The notes under the pieces: generated by a model
Databases searched by the model: none
The model's input: only the letters and a program-made list of their open reading frames with translations
What the model was told of the DNA's origin: nothing
Program-made: the position numbers and the translations under genes
Assembly (NCBI RefSeq): GCF_006715025.1
Contig: NZ_VFMK01000001.1
Span: 5,022,001 to 5,086,000 of the forward strand
Direction: 5' to 3'
Length of the DNA stretch: 64,000 bases
Source of the DNA: Serratia fonticola
Lineage (GTDB): Bacteria; Pseudomonadota; Gammaproteobacteria; Enterobacterales; Enterobacteriaceae
In this document: piece after piece, positions 1-8,657 of the stretch
Layout: every line of letters begins with the position of its first letter
Position numbering within the stretch: position 1 is the stretch's first letter

Positions 1-21
1 ATCCTCCAGGTCGTTGTGCCT

Positions 22-50
22 AAAAAAAGAGGCTCAGCAAGCTGAACCTC
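22..50 (-). terminator. Rho-independent terminator after secA
   Basis: Read on the minus strand, a 9-bp stem (arms 50-42 and 37-29, one wobble pair) closes a 4-base loop and is followed by seven T. It lies 154 bases past the secA stop, just beyond an ERIC element, so the secM-secA message probably ends here and would include the ERIC. Confidence 0.8.
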
Positions 51-177
51 TATACTCCTGATACTTCAAGTTACTTGAGTGTTGGCTGCACTCTTTCACC
101 CTGGTCACATCGTTGGCTATGCTCCCAGGGATTCATTCGTTTGCCGCCTACAAGCAACTCGCATTATTTGGGGTATA
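51..177. repeat. ERIC element 1, full length
   Basis: The element is 127 bp, the classic ERIC length. It starts TATACTCCTGATACTTCAAG, ends GGGTATA, and its centre is a degenerate version of the ERIC core palindrome (ACCCTGGTCAC ... GCTCCCAGGGATTCA). It sits between the secA stop and the terminator, so it is probably transcribed as 3' UTR. Confidence 0.75.
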
Positions 178-203
178 TATTCAATTAATCACTGCCGCCC
201 GGC

Positions 204-2915
204 TTATTTTTGCAAACGGCCATGGCACTGCTTGTATTTCTTGCCAGAACCACATGGGCAAGGATCGTTACGCCCCACTTTACGCTCAGCGACTGCCGGT
301 GTGTTTGGATCGGAAACAGCCAGCGAGTTTTCTTCCTGGTGGCTCAGTTGCTGCTGACGTGCCAGGCGCTCAGCTTCTTCACGGCGTTGCAACTCCAACG
401 CTTCAACCTCTTCCGGCATCCGCACCTGAACCTTGCTCAGCACGCTGATCACTTCATATTTCAGCGATTCCAGCATGGTAGAGAACATGTTGAAGGACTC
501 ACGCTTGTATTCCTGCTTCGGATCTTTTTGCGCATAACCACGCAGGTGGATCCCCTGACGCAGGTAATCCATCGCCGCCAGGTGCTCTTTCCACAGTGAA
601 TCCAGCGTTTGCAGCATCACGCCTTTCTCGAAGTTGCGCATCATTTCGCTGCCCACAACTTCTTCTTTGCGCAAGTAATCTTCTTTCGCTTTCTCCAGAA
701 TACGTTCACGCAGCGTTTCTTCATGCAACTGCGGTTCTTTATCCAGCCACTCAGCAATCGGCATATCCAGATCGAAATCGTTTTTCAGACGCTCTTCCAG
801 CCCCTGCACATCCCACATTTCTTCCAGGGATTGCGGTGGAATGTAGCTGTCGATCGTCGTTTTGAACACGTCCTCACGGATGCTGGCAATAGTTTCGCTC
901 ACATCGGACACATCCAGCAATTCGTTACGCTGGCTGTAGATCGCACGACGCTGATCGTTGGCCACATCATCGTATTCCAGCAACTGCTTACGGATATCGA
1001 AGTTACGGCTTTCAACTTTACGCTGCGCGTTAGCAATCGCTTTGGTTACCCATGGATGTTCAATGGCCTCGCCATCTTTCATACCCAGTTTACGCATCAT
1101 GCCAGAGACGCGGTCCGAGGCGAAAATACGCATCAGTGCATCTTCCATTGACAGGTAGAAGCGGGAAGAACCGGCATCCCCCTGACGACCGGAACGGCCA
1201 CGTAACTGGTTGTCGATACGACGTGATTCGTGACGTTCGGTACCGATGATATGCAAACCACCCGCGGCCAGAACGGCATCATGGCGGATTTGCCAAGCAT
1301 CTTTAATCGCGGCAATCTGCTCTTCGGTTGGGTCTTCCAACTGAGCCACTTCGCTCTGCCAGCTCCCCCCCAACACGATATCGGTACCACGACCCGCCAT
1401 GTTGGTCGCGATGGTGACCGCACCGGTCTGGCCTGCATTAGCGACGATATCGGCTTCCATAGCGTGGAATTTGGCGTTCAGAACCTTGTGTTCAATACCC
1501 GCCTTGGTCAGTTCGCGGGAAACCACCTCTGACTTCTCGATCGAAATCGTCCCCACCAGCACCGGTTGACCGTTGCTGGTACGCTCACGGATATCTTCAA
1601 TGATCGCCGCGATCTTTTCTTTTTCGGTCATGTATACCAGATCCGGCATATCTTTACGGATCATTGGGCGGTTGGTTGGCACCACGATGGTATCGAGCTT
1701 GTAGATAGAGCTGAACTCGAAGGCTTCGGTGTCGGCCGTCCCCGTCATACCGGCCAGTTTTTCATACAGACGGAAATAGTTCTGGAAGGTGATGGAAGCC
1801 AGCGTTTGGTTCTCATTCTGGATTTCGACGCCTTCTTTGGCCTCTACTGCCTGATGCAAACCATCAGACCAGCGGCGCCCCTGCATGGTACGGCCAGTGT
1901 GCTCGTCAACAATAATGACTTCACCATCTTTGACGATGTAATCAACATCACGGGTAAACAGTACATGAGCACGTAACGCAGCGGTCACATGGTGCATCAG
2001 CATGATGTTAGTCGGTGAATACAGCGATTCGCCTTCATCCATAATGCCGGCTTCCACCAACATCTCTTCGATCAGGATCAGGCCACGTTCGGTCAGGTGA
2101 ACCTGGCGCGCTTTTTCATCAACCGAGAAGTGCCCTTCCCCTTGGAAAGTCTCTGAGTCTTCTTTTTCCTGACGGATCAGGTTAGGGATCAGCTTGTTAA
2201 CGCGGATATACATCTCTGAACTGTCTTCGGCCGGGCCGGAGATGATCAGCGGCGTACGCGCTTCATCGATCAAAATGGAGTCAACCTCATCCACCAGTGC
2301 GTAGTGCAGTTTACGCTGTACGCGCTCTTCTGGGCTAAACGCCATGTTGTCACGCAGGTAGTCAAAGCCGTATTCGTTATTGGTGCCATAGGTGATATCG
2401 GCAGCATAGGCTTCACGCTTGGCAGGGGCTGGCATACCCGGCAGGTTGATACCCACGGTCAACCCCAGGAATTCGAACAGCGGACGGTTGTTTTCGGCGT
2501 CACGCTGGGCCAGATAGTCGTTGACGGTCACAACGTGCACGCCACGGCCACTCAGGGCATTCAGATAAGCAGGCAGGGTTGCAGTCAGCGTTTTACCTTC
2601 ACCGGTACGCATCTCGGCGATGCAGCGGTCGTTCAGCACCATACCGCCCAGCAGCTGCACATCAAAGTGACGCATACCAAACACACGCTTACTGGCTTCG
2701 CGTACAACGGCAAAGGCTTCCGGGATCAGGCTTTCCACGGTTTCGCCCTTTTTCAGGCGTTCACGGAACTCGTTGGTTTTGGCCTGCAATTCGCTATCAG
2801 ACAGTTTTTCCATGTCTGGTTCCATACGGTTGATCACTTCAACCGCTTTGCGCATACGGCGCAGGGTACGATCGTTACTGCTACCAAAAACTTTGGTCAA
2901 TAATTTAATTAACAT
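204..2915 (-). CDS. secA: Preprotein translocase ATPase SecA
   Basis: SecA is the ATPase motor that drives unfolded preproteins through SecYEG at the inner membrane. The 903-residue product has the family's full length. It shows Walker A (GEGKT, about residues 105-109), the DEVD Walker B of NBD1 at 209-212, the preprotein cross-linking region, and a C-terminal zinc motif with Cys886, Cys888, Cys897 and His898 that binds SecB and phospholipid. It follows secM on the same strand after 88 bases containing stem-loop sequence. In E. coli the SecM-stalled ribosome opens a hairpin over the secA ribosome binding site; the layout here is the same. An AGAGAT ribosome site precedes the ATG. Confidence 0.98.
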   Translation of the reverse strand: MLIKLLTKVFGSSNDRTLRRMRKAVEVINRMEPDMEKLSDSELQAKTNEFRERLKKGETVESLIPEAFAVVREASKRVFGMRHFDVQLLGGMVLNDRCIAEMRTGEGKTLTATLPAYLNALSGRGVHVVTVNDYLAQRDAENNRPLFEFLGLTVGINLPGMPAPAKREAYAADITYGTNNEYGFDYLRDNMAFSPEERVQRKLHYALVDEVDSILIDEARTPLIISGPAEDSSEMYIRVNKLIPNLIRQEKEDSETFQGEGHFSVDEKARQVHLTERGLILIEEMLVEAGIMDEGESLYSPTNIMLMHHVTAALRAHVLFTRDVDYIVKDGEVIIVDEHTGRTMQGRRWSDGLHQAVEAKEGVEIQNENQTLASITFQNYFRLYEKLAGMTGTADTEAFEFSSIYKLDTIVVPTNRPMIRKDMPDLVYMTEKEKIAAIIEDIRERTSNGQPVLVGTISIEKSEVVSRELTKAGIEHKVLNAKFHAMEADIVANAGQTGAVTIATNMAGRGTDIVLGGSWQSEVAQLEDPTEEQIAAIKDAWQIRHDAVLAAGGLHIIGTERHESRRIDNQLRGRSGRQGDAGSSRFYLSMEDALMRIFASDRVSGMMRKLGMKDGEAIEHPWVTKAIANAQRKVESRNFDIRKQLLEYDDVANDQRRAIYSQRNELLDVSDVSETIASIREDVFKTTIDSYIPPQSLEEMWDVQGLEERLKNDFDLDMPIAEWLDKEPQLHEETLRERILEKAKEDYLRKEEVVGSEMMRNFEKGVMLQTLDSLWKEHLAAMDYLRQGIHLRGYAQKDPKQEYKRESFNMFSTMLESLKYEVISVLSKVQVRMPEEVEALELQRREEAERLARQQQLSHQEENSLAVSDPNTPAVAERKVGRNDPCPCGSGKKYKQCHGRLQK

Positions 2916-3003
2916 GATTCTTAATATCTCTTACGCGACGACAGCTTTCCTGCCGTCAGCAAAATGTTGTTTCATTTGGTTTTTGTTGCCCGAAAGGCAA
3001 AAA

Positions 3004-3537
3004 TCAACTGAGGACGCCAGGCCCGGCGCGAATACCTTGAACCTGGGCCAGCCAAAGTCCGGTATGGTGTCGCGCCAAAGAAGGAACGACAGGGTGATGA
3101 GTATCACGAATGATAGTAGGCGGTTTCGGCTCATGCGTCAGTAGCGCATTGAGCGTGGAGAGCAACGCCAGTTGGGCCACCTGCAAGGGGGGCTCAACCG
3201 CATTGGTTTCCGTTTCTTGCACCCGTGCATAAACTGCCTGTGGAGCAAGAGCAAAAGAGAGATGACGAATAACGGTTCGAAGCGCATGCTGTTGCCAGTA
3301 ATCGACGCTTAGCGCTGACCGACGATGCACTTCCTGCAACAACGCCAGGCTGTTGAAGGCATGGCTGGCCGAATTCTGGCGATTAAGGCTGGACGAGGTA
3401 CTCGGTAATGAGGTTTGATCGGTGCTGCCCGTCAGATTTTGCGGTACGCCAAGCGTGGCCGCTACCATCCCCAACAGGAGATGAGGCCAGAAATAACGTC
3501 TGCCAAATTGTCGCCAACGATTTAGAATACCGATCAC
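3004..3537 (-). CDS. secM: Secretion monitor SecM, self-arresting regulator of secA
   Basis: SecM has no other known job than to stall its own ribosome when secretion is slow, raising secA translation. The 177-residue protein begins with a 37-residue signal peptide nearly identical to that of E. coli (GRRYFWPHLLLGMVAATLG) and ends with an arrest segment containing WLAQVQGIRAGP. The essential GIRAGP core and the Trp match E. coli, but the arrest-motif Phe (E. coli F150) is His here and I156 is Leu. The middle of the protein is poorly conserved, as is usual. It is divergent from the DUF721 gene, with only 26 bases between the start codons. Confidence 0.95.
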   Translation of the reverse strand: MIGILNRWRQFGRRYFWPHLLLGMVAATLGVPQNLTGSTDQTSLPSTSSSLNRQNSASHAFNSLALLQEVHRRSALSVDYWQQHALRTVIRHLSFALAPQAVYARVQETETNAVEPPLQVAQLALLSTLNALLTHEPKPPTIIRDTHHPVVPSLARHHTGLWLAQVQGIRAGPGVLS

Positions 3538-3563
3538 GAGTTTATTATCCGCCGGAGCCCATT

Positions 3564-4088
3564 ATGCGCGATAGCCGTCCACAATTATTAGATGTCCTGT
3601 TCGACGACGCTCTCACAGCAGAGAAAGGGCCGCTGCATAAGGTTCAACAACGCGCTATTGCGCTGCTGAAGCTCAACCGTGCAGTGAAAGGCTTATTGCC
3701 CGCTCAACTGCACCCTTGGTGCCGTGTCGCCAACTTTAGACAAGGTATTTTAGTGCTGGAAACCGCAAATGCCAGTTGGATGATGCGCTTACGCTATGAA
3801 CAACCCAGCCTGCTATCCGCACTACGAGCGCAAATTCTACCATCATTGTCGTCAATCGACATCAGGATTAATCCGGCCTTGATGGCAAAAGGCAGCAGCG
3901 AAGTGCAGAGTGCTGCAAAAACGACCGAAAATGCGCAACCTGAAGCGCCTTTGCGTCATTTGAGTCAGGAAAGTGCAGAAGCATTACGGGGATTGGCGGC
4001 ACGTAGCCCAGAGAAATTACGGAAAGTATTAGAACGGCTGGCATCGTTGGCAGGAGAGAGAGCCAACGCTACCAGCCGTGATAAATAA
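3564..4088 (+). CDS. DUF721 / DciA-like protein
   Basis: This 174-residue protein carries a DUF721 domain over about residues 1-100: the N-terminal MRDSRPQLLDVLF stretch and the CRVANFRQGILVLETANASW segment are typical of proteobacterial DciA, the ancestral loader of the replicative helicase DnaB. Residues after about 105 look disordered, then helical and charged. E. coli lacks this gene and loads DnaB with the phage-derived DnaC. Whether this protein still loads helicase or is a relic beside DnaC cannot be told from the window. The ATG at 3564 was preferred over upstream in-frame starts because it gives the conserved N-terminus and does not run into secM. Confidence 0.8.
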   Translation: MRDSRPQLLDVLFDDALTAEKGPLHKVQQRAIALLKLNRAVKGLLPAQLHPWCRVANFRQGILVLETANASWMMRLRYEQPSLLSALRAQILPSLSSIDIRINPALMAKGSSEVQSAAKTTENAQPEAPLRHLSQESAEALRGLAARSPEKLRKVLERLASLAGERANATSRDK

Positions 4089-4099
4089 TCTGCACTATC

Positions 4100-4296
4100 T
4101 ACCCTTCATATCTCAAGCCGCATCTTTGTTGGCGTTGAGCACACGTCTCATACATGAGACTCGTCCCTTACGGGAGTATGTGAGTAGCGTTCAAATCTGT
4201 TTCTGACGGATTTGTCGCTAACCCCAGTCATTTACTGATGTAACTGTCTGGGACTCACTGCGTCGCCGCTTGATGCAGCCCGAATTATTCCGGGTA
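4100..4296. repeat. ERIC element 2 with an internal insertion
   Basis: The ends match ERIC (TACCCTTCATATCTCAAGCC at the left, CCGGGTA at the right) and the core ACCCCAGTCATTTACTGATG lies at about 4213-4232. An extra block of roughly 70 bases (about 4140-4210), itself rich in small inverted repeats, splits the left arm. It sits between the convergent ends of the DUF721 gene and lpxC, where no other terminator is evident. Confidence 0.7.
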
Positions 4297-4301
4297 TCGC
4301 T

Positions 4302-5219
4302 TTATGCCAGTACGGTGGATGGCGCCTTGAATGCCAATGGCATTTCAGCCTCATCCTGGAACGTCACGTATTCCCAAGCTTCCTGTTTCGCCAACACGGC
4401 TTGCAGCAGCTTGTTATTCAGTGCATGACCCGATTTATACGCGGTGAACGCACCAATAATATTATGGCCACACATGAACAGATCACCGATGGCATCCAGC
4501 ATTTTGTGGCGAACGAATTCGTCTTCGAAGCGCAGGCCGTCTTCGTTCAGGACACGATAATCGTCTACCACGATAGCGCAATCGAAACTGCCGCCCAGGG
4601 CCAGGCCACGGGATTGCAGGTATTCGATATCACGCATGAAACCGAAGGTACGCGCGCGGCTGATTTGACGCACAAACGAATCGGCTGAGAAATCCAGGCG
4701 ATAACGTTGTGTACTGGCATCAATAGCCGGATGGTTGAAGTCGATAGTGAAGTCCAGGCGGAACCCGTTGTGCGGGGAAAGCTCGGCCCACTTGTCGCCA
4801 TCTTCAACACGTACAGTGTCTTTCAGACGCAGGAATTTCTTCGCAGAGTTCAGCTCTTCGATGCCAGCATCCAGCAACAGGAAGACAAACGGGCTGGCAC
4901 TACCGTCCATGATCGGGATTTCAGCTGCATCAACTTCAATAATGATGTTGTCGATGCCCAACCCCGCCAGCGCAGCATTAAGATGCTCAACGGTAGAAAT
5001 ACGCACGTCATGCTCATTCACCAGGCAAGTACAGAGCATGGTATCACGCACGGATTTTGCATCAGCCGGAAAATCAACCGGTGGATTCAAGTCAGTGCGA
5101 CGATAGATGACCCCGGTGTTAGCCGACGCTGGGCGCATTGTCAGCGTAACCTTCTTGCCGGTATGTAAACCGACACCAGTCGCCTGAACAATACGTTTTA
5201 ATGTCCTTTGTTTGATCAT
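4302..5219 (-). CDS. lpxC: UDP-3-O-acyl-N-acetylglucosamine deacetylase LpxC
   Basis: LpxC catalyses the first committed step of lipid A synthesis, a zinc-dependent deacetylation in the cytosol. The 305-residue protein is almost identical to E. coli LpxC. It shows the THxxH-like zinc site with His79 in STVEHL and the later HKMLDAIGD zinc ligand segment (His238, Asp242). The C-terminus LAFKAPSTVLA resembles the FtsH degradation tag of E. coli (LAFKAPSAVLA), so proteolytic control is probably kept. An in-frame ATG 8 codons upstream was rejected because MIKQRTLKRIVQATG is the conserved N-terminus. It is the last gene after ftsZ, 103 bases away. Confidence 0.97.
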   Translation of the reverse strand: MIKQRTLKRIVQATGVGLHTGKKVTLTMRPASANTGVIYRRTDLNPPVDFPADAKSVRDTMLCTCLVNEHDVRISTVEHLNAALAGLGIDNIIIEVDAAEIPIMDGSASPFVFLLLDAGIEELNSAKKFLRLKDTVRVEDGDKWAELSPHNGFRLDFTIDFNHPAIDASTQRYRLDFSADSFVRQISRARTFGFMRDIEYLQSRGLALGGSFDCAIVVDDYRVLNEDGLRFEDEFVRHKMLDAIGDLFMCGHNIIGAFTAYKSGHALNNKLLQAVLAKQEAWEYVTFQDEAEMPLAFKAPSTVLA

Positions 5220-5322
5220 CGTTTTATCTCGCAATGTTATCAATCCTACCAGCCCAGCTTACAGCAAGGCCGGCGGGACAGTTTAGCACAAAGAGCGGAG
5301 ATTCCAAATTATCAGGTTATTC

Positions 5323-6477
5323 CTAGTCTGCCTGTTTACGCAGGAAGGCCGGGATATCCAGATAGTCAGGCTCTTTGTTTGGCTGCGCACTCTGGTCATT
5401 CACCACTTTGGCGGCAGGTTTTACTTCCTGCTGCAGTGGTGACATCCCGTGCTGCTGGTAACGGTGATCCATCACTGGCTGGCTGGCCTGCTTATTGGTC
5501 ACCAGCGTGATTTCTGGACGTTTGTCCATACCGATACCGGTCGCAACTACGGTCACGCGCAGTTCGTCGTTCATTTCCGGATCCAGAGAAGTACCGATAA
5601 CCACCGTTGCATTGTCTGAAGCAAATGCACGAATGGTGTTACCCACGGTTTCAAACTCATCCAGACGCAGATCGAAGCCAGCGGTAATGTTGACCAGCAC
5701 GCCACGCGCACCGGACAGGTCGATATCTTCCAGCAGTGGGCTGGAGATCGCCATTTCTGCGGCCTCTTCGGCACGGTCTTCACCACAGGCCACGCCAGAA
5801 CCCATCATCGCGTAGCCCATTTCGGACATCACGGTGCGCACGTCAGCAAAGTCGACGTTCATCAGGCCCGGACGGGTAATCAGCTCGGCAATACCCTGCA
5901 CCGCACCTTTCAGCACGTCGTTGGCCGCGCCAAATGCGTCCAGCAGAGAAATGCCACGACCCAGAACTTTCAGCAATTTGTCGTTCGGTATAGTGATCAG
6001 CGAGTCCACGTGTTTGGACAGCTCTGCGATACCCTGCTCAGCGAACGCCATGCGCTTCTTGCCTTCAAAGTTGAAAGGCTTAGTCACCACGGCCACGGTC
6101 AGAATACCCAAATCTTTTGCCACTTCAGCCACTACAGGTGCTGCACCGGTACCGGTACCGCCGCCCATGCCAGCCGCGATGAAGACCATGTCTGCACCTT
6201 CCAGAGCGGCGCGCAGGGCTTCTCGGTCTTCTTCCGCTGAATTGCGACCCACTTCCGGGTTCGCGCCTGCACCCAGACCTTTGGTAATACCGCTACCAAT
6301 CTGGATGGTTTGGCCAACTGCCGTTTTACGTAGCGCCTGAGCGTCTGTATTAACGGCGAAGAATTCAACACCTTCGATGCGCTCGCGCACCATGTGTTCA
6401 ACGGCGTTGCCACCGCCACCGCCGACGCCGATGACTTTAATCACCGCGTCATTGGTTAGTTCCATTGGTTCAAACAT
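5323..6477 (-). CDS. ftsZ: Cell division GTPase FtsZ
   Basis: FtsZ is the tubulin-like GTPase that polymerises into the Z ring at mid-cell. The 384-residue protein carries the tubulin signature GGGTGTG at 105-111, the T7-loop catalytic region (NVDFADVRTVM), a variable linker from about 318, and the conserved C-terminal peptide DYLDIPAFLRKQAD that binds FtsA and ZipA. It lies 74 bases after ftsA; in E. coli ftsZ has several promoters inside ftsQA, and none was assigned here. Confidence 0.98.
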   Translation of the reverse strand: MFEPMELTNDAVIKVIGVGGGGGNAVEHMVRERIEGVEFFAVNTDAQALRKTAVGQTIQIGSGITKGLGAGANPEVGRNSAEEDREALRAALEGADMVFIAAGMGGGTGTGAAPVVAEVAKDLGILTVAVVTKPFNFEGKKRMAFAEQGIAELSKHVDSLITIPNDKLLKVLGRGISLLDAFGAANDVLKGAVQGIAELITRPGLMNVDFADVRTVMSEMGYAMMGSGVACGEDRAEEAAEMAISSPLLEDIDLSGARGVLVNITAGFDLRLDEFETVGNTIRAFASDNATVVIGTSLDPEMNDELRVTVVATGIGMDKRPEITLVTNKQASQPVMDHRYQQHGMSPLQQEVKPAAKVVNDQSAQPNKEPDYLDIPAFLRKQAD

Positions 6478-6551
6478 AGTTTCTCTCCGTTTTGTGCCTG
6501 TCGCTGCGAGATCATAAAAAGATTACTCAGCATGATCTCTTTGTCTAAACA

Positions 6552-7808
6552 TTAAAACTCTTTTCTCAGCCAGCTATTGATACGTTTAAACCAATTGCCC
6601 ACCGAGGCGCGTTTTTCTACTTCTGCCTCACCGCTCAGGTGAGACTCTTTTCCATAGTGCAGCAGTCCTACAGCCGTAGAATAGTAAGGCTCCTGCGCGT
6701 AATCCGTCAGACCCGTGATGTTCAAGGGTTGGCCGATGCGTACCTGAGTATGGAATACCCGTTGCGCACAGGCTGCCAGGCCATCAATCTGGGCGGCACC
6801 ACCGGTCAGCACAATTCCCGCTGCCAGATGATGCTTCACCCCTTGCTGACGCAGTTGCTCCTGCAATTGTAAAATTTCATCGTTAACCAGATTCAACAGT
6901 TCGGTGTAGCGTGGCTCAATGACTTCAGCCAATGTCTGTCTTTGCAGACTACGAGGAGGACGTCCCCCGACGCTAGGCACCTCAACACTTTCATCCTTGC
7001 TAACAATCGACCCAAGTGCACAACCGTGCCGAACTTTAATCGCTTCTGCGTCTGTCGGCGGTGTGCCGAAAGCATAGGCGATATCGCTGGTGACCACGTT
7101 CCCGGCGTAAGGGATCACTTTGGTGTGGCGCAGAGCACCGCCGGTATAAACGGCCATATCCATGGTGCCACCGCCGATATCCACCACACAAACGCCGAGC
7201 TCGCGCTCATCTTCGGTCAGTACCGCATAGCTGGCGGCCAGACCGGCGAAAATAAGTTGGTCAACTTTCAGACCACAACGTTCAACTGCTTTGACAATGT
7301 TCTTTGCCATATCGTTATGGCAGGTAATCAGATGCACCTTGGCCTGCATACGTACGCCAGACAACCCAACCGGGTTTTTGATGCCTTCCTGATAGTCGAT
7401 GGCGTATTCCTGAGGAATAACGTGCAGGATACGGTGTTCGTCACGGACACGTACCGACTTGGCGGTATGCACCACGTTCTCCACGTCTTCCTGTGTCACT
7501 TCCTCTTCTGAAATAGGCACCATACCTATTTCATTCTGGCAGCTGATATGTTTGCCCGATAACGCCAGATAAACCGACGAAATCTGACAGTCCGCCATCA
7601 GTTCGGCCTGATCGATAGCACGCTGTACGCACTTGACTACCGATTCCAGATCGTTAACGCCACCCTTATCCATACCGCGAGACGGGCAACTGCCCACCCC
7701 GATAATGTTGACCATGCCATCGGGCAGAACTTCCCCTACCAACGCGGAGACTTTTGCAGTACCGATCTCCAGTCCAACTACCAGTTTTCTGTCCGTCGAC
7801 TTGATCAT
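6552..7808 (-). CDS. ftsA: Cell division protein FtsA
   Basis: FtsA is the actin-like membrane tether of FtsZ and recruits later divisome proteins. The 418-residue protein has the actin-fold phosphate loops (VGLEIGTAKV near residue 13, VDIGGGTMDMAVY near 211) and a C-terminal amphipathic membrane-targeting helix (GNWFKRINSWLRKEF). Its start overlaps the ftsQ stop by 4 bases, implying translational coupling. Confidence 0.98.
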   Translation of the reverse strand: MIKSTDRKLVVGLEIGTAKVSALVGEVLPDGMVNIIGVGSCPSRGMDKGGVNDLESVVKCVQRAIDQAELMADCQISSVYLALSGKHISCQNEIGMVPISEEEVTQEDVENVVHTAKSVRVRDEHRILHVIPQEYAIDYQEGIKNPVGLSGVRMQAKVHLITCHNDMAKNIVKAVERCGLKVDQLIFAGLAASYAVLTEDERELGVCVVDIGGGTMDMAVYTGGALRHTKVIPYAGNVVTSDIAYAFGTPPTDAEAIKVRHGCALGSIVSKDESVEVPSVGGRPPRSLQRQTLAEVIEPRYTELLNLVNDEILQLQEQLRQQGVKHHLAAGIVLTGGAAQIDGLAACAQRVFHTQVRIGQPLNITGLTDYAQEPYYSTAVGLLHYGKESHLSGEAEVEKRASVGNWFKRINSWLRKEF

Positions 7809-8656
7809 TGTTGTTTTGCCTGTGCCTGATTCTGTTGCTGATTACTGTTTGGCCGATCGCCTGCTGCCTGCGGGTCGATAAACGCCGGAGCCCAACCCAC
7901 CGAAGCACCGGAGTCATAACGTAAATCGACATAGCTGACACGTTTGTTTTCCGCTTGTGCCTGCTGCTGCAACACCGGATAAAGACCGATAAAACGTTGC
8001 AAGCGTCCCATGCGATCGTCACGTCCAAGATCCAGCCGAACATCGTTATCCAGCGCCAACTGCCATGAATGGCGCGCCGTCATGGCAACCATCTTCAGCG
8101 TAAATTTGCTGGCCGCTAATACGCTGTTCATCGCGTGATAACCTTCCAGAACATCCTGTTCGCTGCCTTCCGGACCATAGAGCAACGGTAATTTCTGTTT
8201 GCCCAAACGCTCTGCCGGAACGCTAAACGATTTGCCATCGGCATCTACCATATGCAAATCATTCCAATGCGCTACCGGGACATACTCCACCAGATGGATT
8301 TTCAGCTCATCCGGCCATTGTTTACGCACGCTGGCCTGCTTAATCCACGGCATCCGTTCAATCTGTTGCTGGATGATGTCCACATCCTGCGTCATAAAGG
8401 TACCTGGTGCGCCCAATGCCAGAATCGCCTGGCGAATATCATCATTGGTGGTGTAATGACGTTCGCCAGTCACCACCAGCTTCGAGAGCGGCAGACGGCT
8501 GGCATCTTTCATCCAGCCAACCACCATCCAACCGCTCCACAAGATCGTTCCCAACACCATCAGCAGGAAAATCATTCCCGCCAACTGGGTTCCGTTGCTG
8601 CGGCGCGGGCCGTTATCCGTCTCGCGTTCGCGTGCATTCAGGGCAGCTTGCGACAT
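7805..8656 (-). CDS. ftsQ: Cell division protein FtsQ
   Basis: FtsQ is a bitopic inner-membrane divisome protein that links the Z ring to FtsLB and the septal synthases. With the start at MSQAALNAR the product is 283 residues: a short cytosolic tail, one membrane helix at about 26-48, a POTRA domain beginning at PLSKLVVTGERHYT, then the beta domain with the conserved SYVDLRYDSG segment. The C-terminus is a Gln/Asn-rich tail. Ten codons of upstream in-frame sequence were dropped because they overlap ddlB and are absent from the family. One base separates it from ddlB. Confidence 0.96.
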   Translation of the reverse strand: MSQAALNARERETDNGPRRSNGTQLAGMIFLLMVLGTILWSGWMVVGWMKDASRLPLSKLVVTGERHYTTNDDIRQAILALGAPGTFMTQDVDIIQQQIERMPWIKQASVRKQWPDELKIHLVEYVPVAHWNDLHMVDADGKSFSVPAERLGKQKLPLLYGPEGSEQDVLEGYHAMNSVLAASKFTLKMVAMTARHSWQLALDNDVRLDLGRDDRMGRLQRFIGLYPVLQQQAQAENKRVSYVDLRYDSGASVGWAPAFIDPQAAGDRPNSNQQQNQAQAKQQ

Positions 8657-8657
8657 C

